A DNA stretch of 64,000 bases from Posidoniimonas polymericola. Its GTDB lineage: Bacteria > Planctomycetota > Planctomycetia > Pirellulales > Lacipirellulaceae. Of the stretch, positions 52,083-60,243 are shown one piece after another (positions within the stretch are counted from its first letter, which is position 1; every line of letters starts with the position of its first letter). The notes beneath the pieces are model-generated. The model did no database searches. It was not told the origin of the DNA and worked only from the letters and a program-made list of their open reading frames with translations. The translations under genes were made by a program, and so were the position numbers. The stretch is from positions 124,001-188,000 of the forward strand of contig NZ_SJPO01000010.1 in NCBI RefSeq assembly GCF_007859935.1, in the 5' to 3' direction.

Positions 52083-52742
52083 ATGATTGTCACTATCGAT
52101 GGCCCCGCCGGAGCCGGAAAGAGCAGCGCCGCCCGTGAATTGGCGCGGAGGCTCGACTTCCAGTTCCTCGACACCGGCGCCATGTACCGGGCTGTGACCC
52201 TGGCGGCGCAGCGGGAGGGTATCGACCTGGCAGACGCCGACGCGTTGCTGCGGGTCGCTAAGGGCTGCGAAATCACCGCCACCGGTGATCAGGTCACCCT
52301 CAATGGCCAGGACGTCACCCGCGAGATCCGCGCGAGCAGCGTCACCGCGGCGACCCACCACGCCGCCGACCACCAGGGCGTCCGCGCCCACCTGACCGAG
52401 CTGCAGCGCCACGCGGGCCGCCACCGCGACATCGTCACCGAGGGCCGCGACCAGGCGACCGTCGTGTTCCGCGACGCGGAGTGCAAGATCTACCTGACCG
52501 CCAGCGAGGAGGTCCGCGCCGAACGCCGCTACATCGACCTCGTCAATCGCGGCGAGCGGGTTTCGTTGCAGGACGTGCTCGACCAGCAACGCGACCGCGA
52601 CGGCCGCGACAAGGCAAGGCCCCAGGGCGGGCTCGCCAAGGCTGACGGGGCCATCAGGGTCAGCACCGACGGCATGAGCCACGACGAGGTCGTAGCGAAG
52701 CTGATGGATATCGTGCAACAGTGCAAGCCAACTGGCTGCTAG
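52083..52742 (+). CDS. cmk: Cytidylate kinase
   Basis: Cmk phosphorylates CMP and dCMP with ATP. The 219-residue length is standard. Visible features are the P-loop IDGPAGAGKSSAARELARRL, the substrate region FLDTGAMYRAVTLAA, and the NMP-binding TEGRDQATVVFRDAECKIYLTAS, where most members read GRDIGTVVFP. The lid region QQRDRDGRDKARPQGGLAKADGA is also present. plsC follows after 27 bases, the frequent cmk-plsC pairing. Confidence 0.95.
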   Translation: MIVTIDGPAGAGKSSAARELARRLDFQFLDTGAMYRAVTLAAQREGIDLADADALLRVAKGCEITATGDQVTLNGQDVTREIRASSVTAATHHAADHQGVRAHLTELQRHAGRHRDIVTEGRDQATVVFRDAECKIYLTASEEVRAERRYIDLVNRGERVSLQDVLDQQRDRDGRDKARPQGGLAKADGAIRVSTDGMSHDEVVAKLMDIVQQCKPTGC

Positions 52743-52769
52743 CGAAGAGAAAAGCAACGGAGCATCTGC

Positions 52770-53519
52770 ATGGAAGCCAACCCCCCTCCCGCCGTGCATC
52801 ACCGCCCGCTCGCGAAGCGGTTGTGGTATCGCCTGACCCAGTGGGTGATCGGCCTGGTAGCTCGGGTCTGGTTCCGCCTTGTGACCGAGGGGCGGCACAA
52901 CGCCCCCGAGAGCGGCCCGGCCGTGTTCGTCTGCAACCACGGCAGCCACCTCGACCCGCTGCTAGTAGGTGTCTTCTGCCCGCGGATTATCTGCTACTTC
53001 GCGCGCGAGACCCTGTTCCGCGGGCTGTTCGGAGTGCTGATCCGATCGTACGACGCCATCCCCGTCGACCAGGAGGGGAGCGCATTAGCCGGCCTGCGGG
53101 CGACACTCGCGCGGGTCAAACTGGGCGACGCCGTGCTCGTGTTTCCCGAGGGATCGCGGACGCTCGATGGACGGTTCCAGCCGATGATGCCCGGCGTGCT
53201 GACACTGCTGCGGCGGGGCAAGGCTTCGCTCATCCCGACCGCGATCAACGGTGCTTGGGAGGCCATGCCCTACAAAGCGTCTTACCCGAAGCCGAAGAAG
53301 ATCGCCATCGTCTACGGCGAGGCGATCCCCCACGAGCAGCTCGAGTCGATGAGCAACGACGCGATCATGCAGCTGATTGACGAGCAGATCCGTGCTTGCT
53401 TCACGCGGGCCGCGGAGCTGGCTGGCCGTGACCCGGCCTACTCGCTCAGCGGCCCCGGAAAGGAGCCCGCACTGCTAGCCGACGCGGCGGGCGAGGCCCA
53501 GTCGCCTACCAGGGCTTAA
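52770..53519 (+). CDS. plsC: 1-acyl-sn-glycerol-3-phosphate acyltransferase
   Basis: This 249-residue protein has the PlsC catalytic motif NHGSHLD (His57, Asp62) and the second motif FPEGSRTLDGRF near residue 127. It has an N-terminal membrane-associating helix (WVIGLVARVWFRLV). PlsC transfers an acyl chain to lysophosphatidic acid, making phosphatidic acid at the inner membrane. It follows cmk by 27 bases, and its last 14 bases overlap tail-to-tail with a small minus-strand gene. Confidence 0.92.
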   Translation: MEANPPPAVHHRPLAKRLWYRLTQWVIGLVARVWFRLVTEGRHNAPESGPAVFVCNHGSHLDPLLVGVFCPRIICYFARETLFRGLFGVLIRSYDAIPVDQEGSALAGLRATLARVKLGDAVLVFPEGSRTLDGRFQPMMPGVLTLLRRGKASLIPTAINGAWEAMPYKASYPKPKKIAIVYGEAIPHEQLESMSNDAIMQLIDEQIRACFTRAAELAGRDPAYSLSGPGKEPALLADAAGEAQSPTRA

Positions 53520-53697
53520 GCTTCCACCCGATGATGAAGCCGATGCCAAAGCACCACATCGCGGCGACTTCGGGCTTCTGACGGGCGTACTCCTTGATGT
53601 ACTCCGAGATGTCCGCGGTGGGCTGCAGGTCGGCGCCCCGCGGCGGGTACTCGGTAGTGTCTTCCAACGGCTTGTTCGCAGTGGCTGTTTGGCCCAT
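53506..53697 (-). CDS. Small single-TM envelope protein
   Basis: A 63-residue protein with a strong ribosome binding site (GAAGGAG) before ATG 53697. A hydrophilic N-terminus is followed by SEYIKEYARQKPEVAAMWCFGIGFIIGWKLKPW, where the final helix is a membrane anchor. The ending resembles those of its neighbours (GWLVKRR, GLILKQR). It is the last of five small envelope genes and overlaps the plsC 3' end by 14 bases. No family is certain; DUF883-like anchors are the closest. Confidence 0.7.
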   Translation of the reverse strand: MGQTATANKPLEDTTEYPPRGADLQPTADISEYIKEYARQKPEVAAMWCFGIGFIIGWKLKPW

Positions 53698-53748
53698 GGT
53701 ATTCTCCTTCGTGTAAATCTGTCTGAGGTTGCGCAGGTTTGCGGGTGG

Positions 53749-54198
53749 CTAGTTGCGGCAGGCGGGTTTGCTGGCGATCATCTGTTTGAGCCAAGCGACG
53801 TTACGCTGGGCCTCGGTCCGCGAGCGTTTGAGGGACGCGGCTCCTCTCGCGGCGATGTTCCAACCGACCGCCAGCGAGATAAAGGCGGCCAATGCGGCGG
53901 CCGCACCGGCGATCAGCAGGCTTAGCGACTGGCTGAGCTCGAACGCGGTTTCAATCCACGCTGCGAGCGCCAGCAGCAGCACCGGCGCCGATGCAAACAG
54001 CATCGCCCCAGCGATGAGCACCAGCACGCCGCCGGTCCGTCCGCCACGCACGGCGGATTTTAGGTCTTCGCTGAGCAACGCCCACTGCAGCTCGCAGAGC
54101 TCGATCGCGTCGTGGGTCAGGCCCTTGCTGTTGCGGCCGAGCTCGGGTTCGGGCGCCGGGGAGTGCGGGTCTCGGTTTAACGTCGTTTGACTAACCAT
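53749..54198 (-). CDS. Phage holin superfamily III/YqjE-like membrane protein
   Basis: The start at 54198 (MVSQTTLNRDPHSPAPEPEL) gives 149 residues. ELCELQWALLSEDLKSAVRGGRTGG precedes two membrane helices (VLVLIAGAMLFASAPVLLLALAAW and LSLLIAGAAAALAAFISLAVGW), followed by a basic C-terminal helix. This is the arrangement of the YqjE/holin III families often found beside DUF883 and YqjD-type genes. The start lies inside the 3' end of the upstream small gene (22-base overlap), so translation is probably coupled. Confidence 0.75.
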   Translation of the reverse strand: MVSQTTLNRDPHSPAPEPELGRNSKGLTHDAIELCELQWALLSEDLKSAVRGGRTGGVLVLIAGAMLFASAPVLLLALAAWIETAFELSQSLSLLIAGAAAALAAFISLAVGWNIAARGAASLKRSRTEAQRNVAWLKQMIASKPACRN

Positions 54199-54359
54199 CC
54201 GATGATGACTCCGGTCGTCAGGGCGCCGATCAAGCAAGCCGCCGGCTTCGCGGTCGCGATCGACGCGATCCGCTCGGCGAGGCTCGAGACGCTCTGCTTG
54301 TTGAGGGCCTCCGCCGAGTACATCGACGGGACCCTGACTTCTGTGGTTTCGTGCGGCAT
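54177..54359 (-). CDS. Small single-TM protein with C-terminal anchor
   Basis: A 60-residue protein whose C-terminus, KPAACLIGALTTGVIIGWLVKRR, is a short membrane helix with a basic end. The N-terminal half is helical (EALNKQSVSSLAERIASIAT). The pattern resembles the C-terminal anchor of DUF883/YqjD proteins. It overlaps the next gene by 22 bases and lies 30 bases after the previous one. Confidence 0.65.
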   Translation of the reverse strand: MPHETTEVRVPSMYSAEALNKQSVSSLAERIASIATAKPAACLIGALTTGVIIGWLVKRR

Positions 54360-54389
54360 GCTTGTGACTCTTCGCGTAAGAGCGATGGG

Positions 54390-54872
54390 TTACTCCGAGG
54401 GCGCCGGTCCAAAGGCGGACCCGCTGCTGTCGAGCTTCTCGCCGATCCGCTTGCCGGCGTACGCCATGACGGCTCGGGCCGCGACAGTGCCCACCGCTAG
54501 CAGCGAAGTGGAGAGCAACCCAGCCTTCTGGGCGCCCTGCCCGTCAGCAACGATCTGCAGCTTGCCCGCCCGCACCAGCGACTCGATGTCGCTCCGCGAG
54601 GCGGTAACAATCTGCTTCTTGCCCGGCACTAAGCTGTACCCAACCAGCGCAGCTAGCCCAGCGGCGGCGTACGGGTGCCGCTTAACAAGGTACCGCCAGT
54701 CGGTCACCTGCCGAGCGTCGTCCGACAGCTTCTCGACGTCCCGCTCGAGGTCGCGGCGGACGCGGCTCATCCGCTCGGAGAGCTGGTCTGGGCCGTGCCC
54801 GTTACTCGAGCTGTGCCCGTTCGACGAGCCGCTCGCTCCGTAGCGACCATTGTGATGGTTGCCCGCGGACAT
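54390..54872 (-). CDS. DUF3618/DUF883-like envelope protein
   Basis: The protein has 160 residues: a Gly/Ser/Asn/His-rich N-terminus, a coiled-coil helix (LSERMSRVRRDLERDVEKLSDDARQVTDWRYLVKRHPYAAAGLAALVGYSLVPG), and a second hydrophobic segment (LLSTSLLAVGTVAARAVMAYAG). The HPYAAAGLAALVG stretch resembles DUF3618/DUF883 membrane anchors. Its ATG shares one base with the stop of the upstream gene, so the genes are coupled. Confidence 0.72.
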   Translation of the reverse strand: MSAGNHHNGRYGASGSSNGHSSSNGHGPDQLSERMSRVRRDLERDVEKLSDDARQVTDWRYLVKRHPYAAAGLAALVGYSLVPGKKQIVTASRSDIESLVRAGKLQIVADGQGAQKAGLLSTSLLAVGTVAARAVMAYAGKRIGEKLDSSGSAFGPAPSE

Positions 54873-55147
54873 TATTTAACTCCTAGCGACGAGCTGAGCG
54901 AATCAGGCAGCACCTTCTCTAACGAGTGCATGAGCCGTTCGCCCAATCCTTCGGCAACCCGGCGGTCGCGGGTGAAGGACCAGCCTTGCCGCTGCCCGCC
55001 GCTGAGCAACGCCAGGCCCACCCCCACCGCGGCGCCCGCCGCCAGGGCGAGCAGCACCGATTCGTCGGGCCGCGAGCGGATAAATTCTTGCGATCGGGCC
55101 GTGAGGCACGAGGAGTCGTGGTCTTCAATGCGATTGGTAGGGGTCAT
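54872..55147 (-). CDS. DUF883-like small membrane protein
   Basis: A 91-residue protein with RSQEFIRSRPDESVLLALAAGAAVGVGLALLSGG, an R-x-x-P-x-E then Gly/Ala-rich helix pattern that matches the DUF883/YqjD anchor, followed by a basic tail (RRVAEGLGERLMHSLEKVLPDS). In E. coli YqjD-type proteins tether ribosomes to the membrane in stationary phase; that role is not shown here. Its stop overlaps the next gene start by one base. Confidence 0.7.
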   Translation of the reverse strand: MTPTNRIEDHDSSCLTARSQEFIRSRPDESVLLALAAGAAVGVGLALLSGGQRQGWSFTRDRRVAEGLGERLMHSLEKVLPDSLSSSLGVK

Positions 55148-55198
55148 GGCGTCTCTCCTTTGACGTGCGGTGTGATTCGAGAGCAGAGTTGACTTGGG

Positions 55199-55627
55199 TT
55201 ACCGCTGCTTCAGGATTAGCCCGATCACCGCGCCCGCGATGATGCCGGTCCCGAAGGCGACCGCCACCGATTCGATCGGCTTGCGACGCACCGCCTGTTC
55301 GGCCTGTGCGTGCTTGGCGGCGACCGCGTCGCGGACGTAGGCGGCCGCGTCGTTGGCGGCGTCGGATCCGCTCTGCAGATACTCCTGCGCGGTCGCGCTA
55401 GCCTGCTCTAGCATCGGGCGGAAGCGGGCGTCCAGCGCGACGAGCTTCTGCTCGATGAGCTGCTGGGTCTCGCCGGTTTTCTGCTGGATATAGCCGACTA
55501 GCTGCTGCACGTTGCCCTGAAACTCACGCACCTCGTCGCCGCTGAGCTCGCCCCAGCCTTCGTTCACTTTGCCCTTGAGTTCGGTCCAGTCGCCGGCGGC
55601 CTGCGTTTCGTAGCCTTGAGTGTTCAT
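55199..55627 (-). CDS. CsbD-like / DUF883 fusion protein
   Basis: The N-terminal part (DWTELKGKVNEGWGELSGDEVREFQGNVQQLVGYIQQKTGET) is CsbD-like, a small stress-induced domain. A long amphipathic helix (LVALDARFRPMLEQASATAQEYLQSG) leads to a DUF883 anchor (VRRKPIESVAVAFGTGIIAGAVIGLILKQR). The protein has 142 residues. It is the first gene of the five-gene envelope cluster. The combination fits general-stress envelope proteins; the molecular function is unknown. Confidence 0.8.
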   Translation of the reverse strand: MNTQGYETQAAGDWTELKGKVNEGWGELSGDEVREFQGNVQQLVGYIQQKTGETQQLIEQKLVALDARFRPMLEQASATAQEYLQSGSDAANDAAAYVRDAVAAKHAQAEQAVRRKPIESVAVAFGTGIIAGAVIGLILKQR

Positions 55628-55976
55628 CGTGGGTCACTCCCTTTGAGATTCGAAGAGCGGGTCAGCCAATTGGCCGCACGTTCCTCTAGTTAGTGGCGTC
55701 TTCGTCGGGAACTTGGGAAGCAACTACCGCGCCAACTCCGACCGAGCAGTAAAACACGACAGAATGTGCGGATCCCGAGGGCGGCGCCGCCGCGAAGCGC
55801 GGATGCAAAACGGTCAGGTTGGCGGGAAGGCGACCACCCCCAAGCCGCCGTGCGAGCAGCCTCCCCCCTGACTGTCGGCCCGGCGGCCGCGGCACGCCGA
55901 TTGCTTCCCCATCGCTGGCGGTCGACCGTCCGTCGGGCGGGTCGACTGCTTCAGTCAAGGGCAGCCAGGAATCCCA
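55628..55976. other. Divergent intergenic region
   Basis: About 350 bases between the minus-strand stress-envelope cluster and the plus-strand AI-2E family gene. It should contain both promoters. No gene or strong repeat is visible. Confidence 0.55.
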
Positions 55977-57104
55977 ATGTCAGAGCTAAGAGTTGCTTCC
56001 ATCGAAGATCCCCCCCGGGATCAGGGCCGCGAAGCGACGCCACCCGTGAGGTCCAGGTTGCCAATAGGCTCCGTAGAGCGACGTTGCCTGATTGTCCTCA
56101 CCGGCCTGGCGATCTTCTACACGTTCTACTTCACTCGCGCCATATTGCTGCCGACAACGCTAGCGGTGATGCTGAGCCTGGTGCTGAAGCCGGTCACGAA
56201 CCGGCTTCACAGGTGGGGCCTGCCGAACATGCTCGCGGCGATGCTGATCCTTACGGCGTTCTGCATCGCCACACTGCTGGGAGCTCGGGCGTTGTGGGAG
56301 CCAACCGCCGAACTGATGGGCGAGGCCCCCAAGAGCTTAAAGGTGCTGGGCGAAGAGCTGCGTGACCTCGCCACACCGCTTCAGCAGATCAAGGACGCCC
56401 AGACCAAGGTGGCGGACATGACGGCGGTTTCCGGCGAGGTGACTCCGCTCGAGGTGCGGATCAAGCAGCCGGCGCTCAGCAGCGAGATGCTCAACAGCAC
56501 CGGCGGGTTCGCTACCGGCGTGGTGATCACGGTGTCGCTGCTGTTCTTCCTGCTCTCGGCCGGCGACCACTTCATGGTAAAGACCGTCGAGGTGATGCCG
56601 ACCTGGCGAGAGAAGCGTGATGTCGTCGTGCTGCTGCAGGACCTGCAGAGCAAGGTTTCGACCTACCTGGGCGCGATCACGCTGATCAACATCGGTCTGG
56701 GCGTTGTGATCGGATTCGGGATGTGGGCGATTGGCATGCCTAACCCACTGTTGTGGGGCGTGCTGGCGGCGCTCTTCAATTACATCCCGTTCGCCGGCTT
56801 GGTGCTGGGCTCCGGCCTGGTTTTTCTGGCCGCGATGGCGGAGCTGCCGACCCTCGGCGAGCAGCTGATGGCTCCGGCGATCTACCTGGGGGCGAACGGC
56901 ATCGAGGCGAACCTCGTCACGCCAGCCGTGCTCGGCCGTTCGATCAGCCTCAACCCGGTGGTGATCCTGCTATCGGTCTTCGTTGGCGGCTGGGTGTGGG
57001 GCATCGGCGGCATCTTCCTTGCCGTGCCGATGCTGCTGGTGCTGAAGATCGCCTGCGACCACTACCGCAGCCTGCAACCGATCGGGGTGTTCCTGTCGAG
57101 CTGA
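55977..57104 (+). CDS. AI-2E family transporter (TqsA/YdiK/PerM-type)
   Basis: The 375-residue membrane protein has about eight helices. Characteristic parts are FTRAILLPTTLAVMLSLVLKPVTNRLHRWGLPNMLAA, ISAV-type loops, LLQDLQSKVSTYLGAITLINIGLGVVIGFGMWAIGMPNPLLWGVLAALFNYIPFAG and a C-terminal WGIGGIFLAVPMLLVLKI. Members export autoinducer-2, ions or other solutes; the substrate cannot be assigned. It is transcribed away from the stress-envelope cluster. Confidence 0.88.
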   Translation: MSELRVASIEDPPRDQGREATPPVRSRLPIGSVERRCLIVLTGLAIFYTFYFTRAILLPTTLAVMLSLVLKPVTNRLHRWGLPNMLAAMLILTAFCIATLLGARALWEPTAELMGEAPKSLKVLGEELRDLATPLQQIKDAQTKVADMTAVSGEVTPLEVRIKQPALSSEMLNSTGGFATGVVITVSLLFFLLSAGDHFMVKTVEVMPTWREKRDVVVLLQDLQSKVSTYLGAITLINIGLGVVIGFGMWAIGMPNPLLWGVLAALFNYIPFAGLVLGSGLVFLAAMAELPTLGEQLMAPAIYLGANGIEANLVTPAVLGRSISLNPVVILLSVFVGGWVWGIGGIFLAVPMLLVLKIACDHYRSLQPIGVFLSS

Positions 57105-57237
57105 TGGCGTGACGGCGGGATTGTCTCGCAGCCGTCGGCAATCTGCCGCTTGATGGGTTGACCCGGTCGTTCGGGCGGAGCACAATACCTTCCGGTCGGA
57201 CCGCTTTTCTTGCTAATCGGTAGGAACAGCGGCCTTT

Positions 57238-57642
57238 ATGCGTGCTTCGTTTCAGAAATGCGTCCCCCTCGCCCTCGCGGCTTTCTACAGTGCCCTCGCA
57301 CTGTTTGGGCAGACGCTGCACGCCCTCCCGTGGCTTGACCACTTCAGTACAAACGCCTGCGAGCACTGCAGCTGCGGCTTGAATCACGACGATTCGCCGT
57401 TCGCTCGTTACCGTCAGACCATCCCCTCGGGCGACCAGCGGCAGCCGGTCAATCCACAGCCGGTCGACGACTGTCCCATCTGCGCACTTTTCGCGCTATC
57501 GCAGGACCGACCTGCGCCGCGGCCGTTGGTTGTGGTCGCCGGCCTCGCGACCGTGGTCGCGCCGGCGATTGAACCCCGCGTTCCTTATGCCCCCGGACGT
57601 GCGCCGCGTTCGCGCGGGCCGCCCGCCGCGCCGCTGTTATAA
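57238..57642 (+). CDS. Small exported cysteine-rich protein, DUF2946-like
   Basis: A 134-residue protein with an N-terminal hydrophobic segment (CVPLALAAFYSALALFG) and two cysteine groups: CEHCSCGLNHDD and CPICALFAL. The second, with PxDDCPICALF, resembles the conserved end of DUF2946-type proteins often linked to metal handling. A Pro/Arg/Ala-rich tail follows. It may bind a metal with His/Cys. Upstream of the DUF1559 gene by about 180 bases; no operon partner is evident. Confidence 0.6.
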   Translation: MRASFQKCVPLALAAFYSALALFGQTLHALPWLDHFSTNACEHCSCGLNHDDSPFARYRQTIPSGDQRQPVNPQPVDDCPICALFALSQDRPAPRPLVVVAGLATVVAPAIEPRVPYAPGRAPRSRGPPAAPLL

Positions 57643-57824
57643 GCGCGGTCACTTCCCAACTATCATCGCGGCCACGTCGCCGCGGTAGGGGGGACGGCTG
57701 CGCACCGATCGCCTCGCCGGCGTCTGGCGCATGTCGTCATGCGGTCCGACCACCGTTGCGGTAGACACGCCGCGTCGGCGGGGCCCTTCCGCTATTTGCC
57801 TGCCCACCTCGAAAGGAGGGGAGT

Positions 57825-58505
57825 ATGTCACGCGCCGCGCGCGTCGCGTTCACCCTGGTCGAGCTGCTGGTTGTTATCGCGATTGTGGGGCTTCTGATCG
57901 CCCTCCTTCTGCCGGCCGTCCAGGCCGCTCGGGGGGCGGCGCGTCGCACCCAGTGCGTGAACAACCTCCGCCAGATCGGCCTGGGATTGCACGGCTACTG
58001 CAACGACCACCACGGCAGGTTCCCGGAGACGATGCACACCATCGTCGACGCGGACGAGTCCCGGTCGTGGATCTACACGCTTGGGCCCTACACCGAGGCG
58101 GTGGACGAGCTGCGCATCTGCCCCGAGGACCCGCGTGGGCCCGAGCGGCTGCGGAAGAAGCTGACGAGCTACGTGCTCAACGACTACGTCACGGTCCCCC
58201 GCGGCGGGGCGATCACCAGCCTGCACGACCTGCCCGCCACCCACGCCACGGTGGTTGCGCTCGAGGCCTCTGACAACCTGCCGTTATCGTTCTACCACGA
58301 GCACATCCACGCCAAGGCGTGGTTCAAGCGGAGCAACGTGCGGGATCGGCTCGTCTGGTCGGCGGTCCAAGAAGAGATGCAGTCTGACCGCCACACTTCG
58401 GGCTCCCACTTGCTCTATGCGGACGCGCACGTGGAGTTTGTCGCCGAGTCGACGCTCCGTGAGTTGGCGGACCACGGCGACAACTTCATGCTGCCGCCTC
58501 AATAA
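57825..58505 (+). CDS. DUF1559 family prepilin-like protein (pseudopilin)
   Basis: An excellent ribosome binding site (AAAGGAGGGGAG) precedes ATG 57825. The type IV prepilin N-terminus is [29 protein letters not shown], with the conserved Glu at +5 (Glu13). The residue before the cleavage site is Ala8, where most prepilins have Gly. DUF1559 proteins are hugely expanded in planctomycetes; this one is shorter (226 residues) than most. It ends with the family [12 protein letters not shown] motif. The function is unknown; a role with the pilus/secretion platform in this window is conceivable. Confidence 0.9.
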   Translation: MSRAARVAFTLVELLVVIAIVGLLIALLLPAVQAARGAARRTQCVNNLRQIGLGLHGYCNDHHGRFPETMHTIVDADESRSWIYTLGPYTEAVDELRICPEDPRGPERLRKKLTSYVLNDYVTVPRGGAITSLHDLPATHATVVALEASDNLPLSFYHEHIHAKAWFKRSNVRDRLVWSAVQEEMQSDRHTSGSHLLYADAHVEFVAESTLRELADHGDNFMLPPQ

Positions 58506-58524
58506 TCCTTAAATCCTACTATGA

Positions 58525-59187
58525 ATGAGAACGATTGCTATGAATGCGAAGATGCACGCGTTTTGCCTTGTGATCCTGTCTGCTGGCCCCGCGTCTGCCC
58601 AACTGCACGGCGGCGACGTCGATCTGACCGTCTCTGGTGGAAAGATCGTGACCGGCCAACGCGTTTACGGGGCCGAACTCGGCGAGATCCTGCCGAACGA
58701 AGTCGACGAGCCGGGATTCGACAGCGATCCGGGGACCTTCCCGGCCGGGTCGAGTGTTGGGTTCGCGTTTGTGGACTCGCTGCGGGTCTGGGATGGAATC
58801 GACTTTGATGAGATTGCTCCGTTGACGATGTCGACTCAGTTCGGGAGCTCGCTCGGCCCCGTTACTACGCCGTCGACCCCCGGCGTTGTGGAAGGGTTTG
58901 CCCTCAATGTAGCGGCCGACGGCTCGTGGCACCGCCACCTCGACTACCTGCTAAATCCCCCCGCCACAAACGGCGTCTACCTGCTGTCGCTCAAGCTCGG
59001 CAGCAGTGACCCCACTATCGGAGACTCGGAACCGCTGTACCTGGTTTTCAATCAGAATGTCGATGAGTCGGTGCACGACGCCGCAATCGACTACGTCAAA
59101 GCCAGGGTTGCCGGTATCCCCGAGCCGGCCAGCGTGGTGCTGCTAGCGGTGCTTGGCGCCGCGCTGGGGAAGCGTCGTCGTATCTAG
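58525..59187 (+). CDS. PEP-CTERM sorting domain protein
   Basis: The 220-residue protein has a signal peptide (MHAFCLVILSAGPASA), a beta-rich middle with an HRHLDYLL stretch, and a typical PEP-CTERM end: GIPEPASVVLLAVLGAALGKRRRI. Exosortase-processed proteins of this type are exported and anchored or released at the cell surface. A start at 58540 (MNAKMHAF) is equally possible. It lies 19 bases after the DUF1559 gene, possibly the same transcript. Confidence 0.85.
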   Translation: MRTIAMNAKMHAFCLVILSAGPASAQLHGGDVDLTVSGGKIVTGQRVYGAELGEILPNEVDEPGFDSDPGTFPAGSSVGFAFVDSLRVWDGIDFDEIAPLTMSTQFGSSLGPVTTPSTPGVVEGFALNVAADGSWHRHLDYLLNPPATNGVYLLSLKLGSSDPTIGDSEPLYLVFNQNVDESVHDAAIDYVKARVAGIPEPASVVLLAVLGAALGKRRRI

Positions 59188-59206
59188 CCGAGACGCTATT
59201 CAGAGA

Positions 59207-59237
59207 CGCCCGGGCGCCTGATTTCGGCGCCCGGGCG
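59207..59237. terminator. Bidirectional hairpin between convergent genes
   Basis: A perfect 12-bp stem, CGCCCGGGCGCC (59207-59218) with its complement (59226-59237), lies between the ends of the PEP-CTERM gene (59187) and the dienelactone hydrolase-like gene (59244). It can terminate transcripts from both sides. Confidence 0.75.
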
Positions 59238-59243
59238 CCCCTC

Positions 59244-60068
59244 TTACTGCTTCTCTTTTGTCAACTCCGAGAGGATGCCCTTAAGCCGCACCAGCGACTT
59301 GGCCCGGGCCTCGTAGTTCGGATCGCCTTCGCTAGCCGACTCGCCGGCCCGCATGTAGGCGTGGCCCGCGCCCTCGTAGGCGACCGGGTCGTACTTCTTG
59401 CCCAGCGTTTCCATCTTCTTCTTGACCTCGGGCACGGCGCCGGTGATGCGGTGGTCGTTGCCGCCGTAGAATCCATAAACCGGCGCCGAGATCGCCTGGT
59501 AGGTGGCGTCGTCCTGCGGCGCCGTGCCGTAGAAAACGCAGGCCGCCGAGACGCCACTGTTGGTGGCCGCGTGGGCGAACGACTTGCCGCCGCCCCAGCA
59601 GAAGCCGGCCGCCGCCACCACTCCCGTTCCCGCCGGGTGCTTCTGGGCGAACGCGATCACCGCGTCGAGGTCGGCGCCAACCTGCTCGTCCGGCAGCTTG
59701 TAGATGCCGTTGCGGGCGGCGTCGGCCGAGCCGAACGCCTCGGTACCGCCGCCGTCGGGGCCGGTCCCGCTGAGCAGGTCCGGCGCGATCGCCAGGTAGC
59801 CGGCCTCGGCCATCTGGTCGGCAAACGAGCGGGCCCAGACGTTCAGGCCGCGGTTCTCGTGGATCACGACCAACGCGGCTGTTGGGCCCGGAGCTTCGGG
59901 GAACGCGACGAACGTCCGCACCGTGCGGCCGGCGTCAGTCTTGATGTTGACCCACTCGTGGTGCCGCGGCGAGTTCTCCAGGCGGGTCACCGGGTCCTCA
60001 CCCTGCGCGCGGACCGTAGACAAGAGCGAGACAAAGACCGCAAGGCAGGGGAGGGTGGCGTGACGCAT
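59244..60068 (-). CDS. Secreted dienelactone hydrolase-family protein
   Basis: The 274-residue alpha/beta hydrolase has an N-terminal signal peptide (LPCLAVFVSLLSTVRAQ) and the dienelactone hydrolase triad: Cys157 (AAGFCWGGGK), Asp205 (YGGNDHR) and His236 (GAGHAYM). The typical IHENRGLNVWARSFADQMAEAGY is also present. Members open cyclic esters or related bonds; the periplasmic or secreted location sets it apart from the cytoplasmic catabolic enzymes. Its stop lies next to the shared terminator hairpin. Confidence 0.9.
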   Translation of the reverse strand: MRHATLPCLAVFVSLLSTVRAQGEDPVTRLENSPRHHEWVNIKTDAGRTVRTFVAFPEAPGPTAALVVIHENRGLNVWARSFADQMAEAGYLAIAPDLLSGTGPDGGGTEAFGSADAARNGIYKLPDEQVGADLDAVIAFAQKHPAGTGVVAAAGFCWGGGKSFAHAATNSGVSAACVFYGTAPQDDATYQAISAPVYGFYGGNDHRITGAVPEVKKKMETLGKKYDPVAYEGAGHAYMRAGESASEGDPNYEARAKSLVRLKGILSELTKEKQ

Positions 60069-60157
60069 GCTTGGGGCTCCAGTTGCAAAGACGAGGGCCG
60101 GACGAGGTTGCTGACCATCGTATCAACTCCGCCGCGGTCCAGACGTGTCGCCGGCGC

Positions 60158-60195
60158 AAAAAAGAAGCCGGCGGTTTGCGAACAAACCGCCGGCT
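60158..60195 (-). terminator. Terminator after the lamin-tail PEP-CTERM gene
   Basis: On the minus strand a perfect 13-bp stem (60195-60183 with 60178-60166, loop of four) is followed by CTTC and a T6 run (60163-60158). It lies about 48 bases after the stop at 60244. Confidence 0.88.
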
Positions 60196-60243
60196 CTCAA
60201 TTAGCAATTCTGCCCCACGCCCCCGCTAGTGGGGCGGGAAAGA

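Noticed and set aside
55686-55958. Minus-strand ORF of 90 codons in the divergent region
   Set aside because: No ribosome binding site or family features, and it would occupy the promoter region of two operons.
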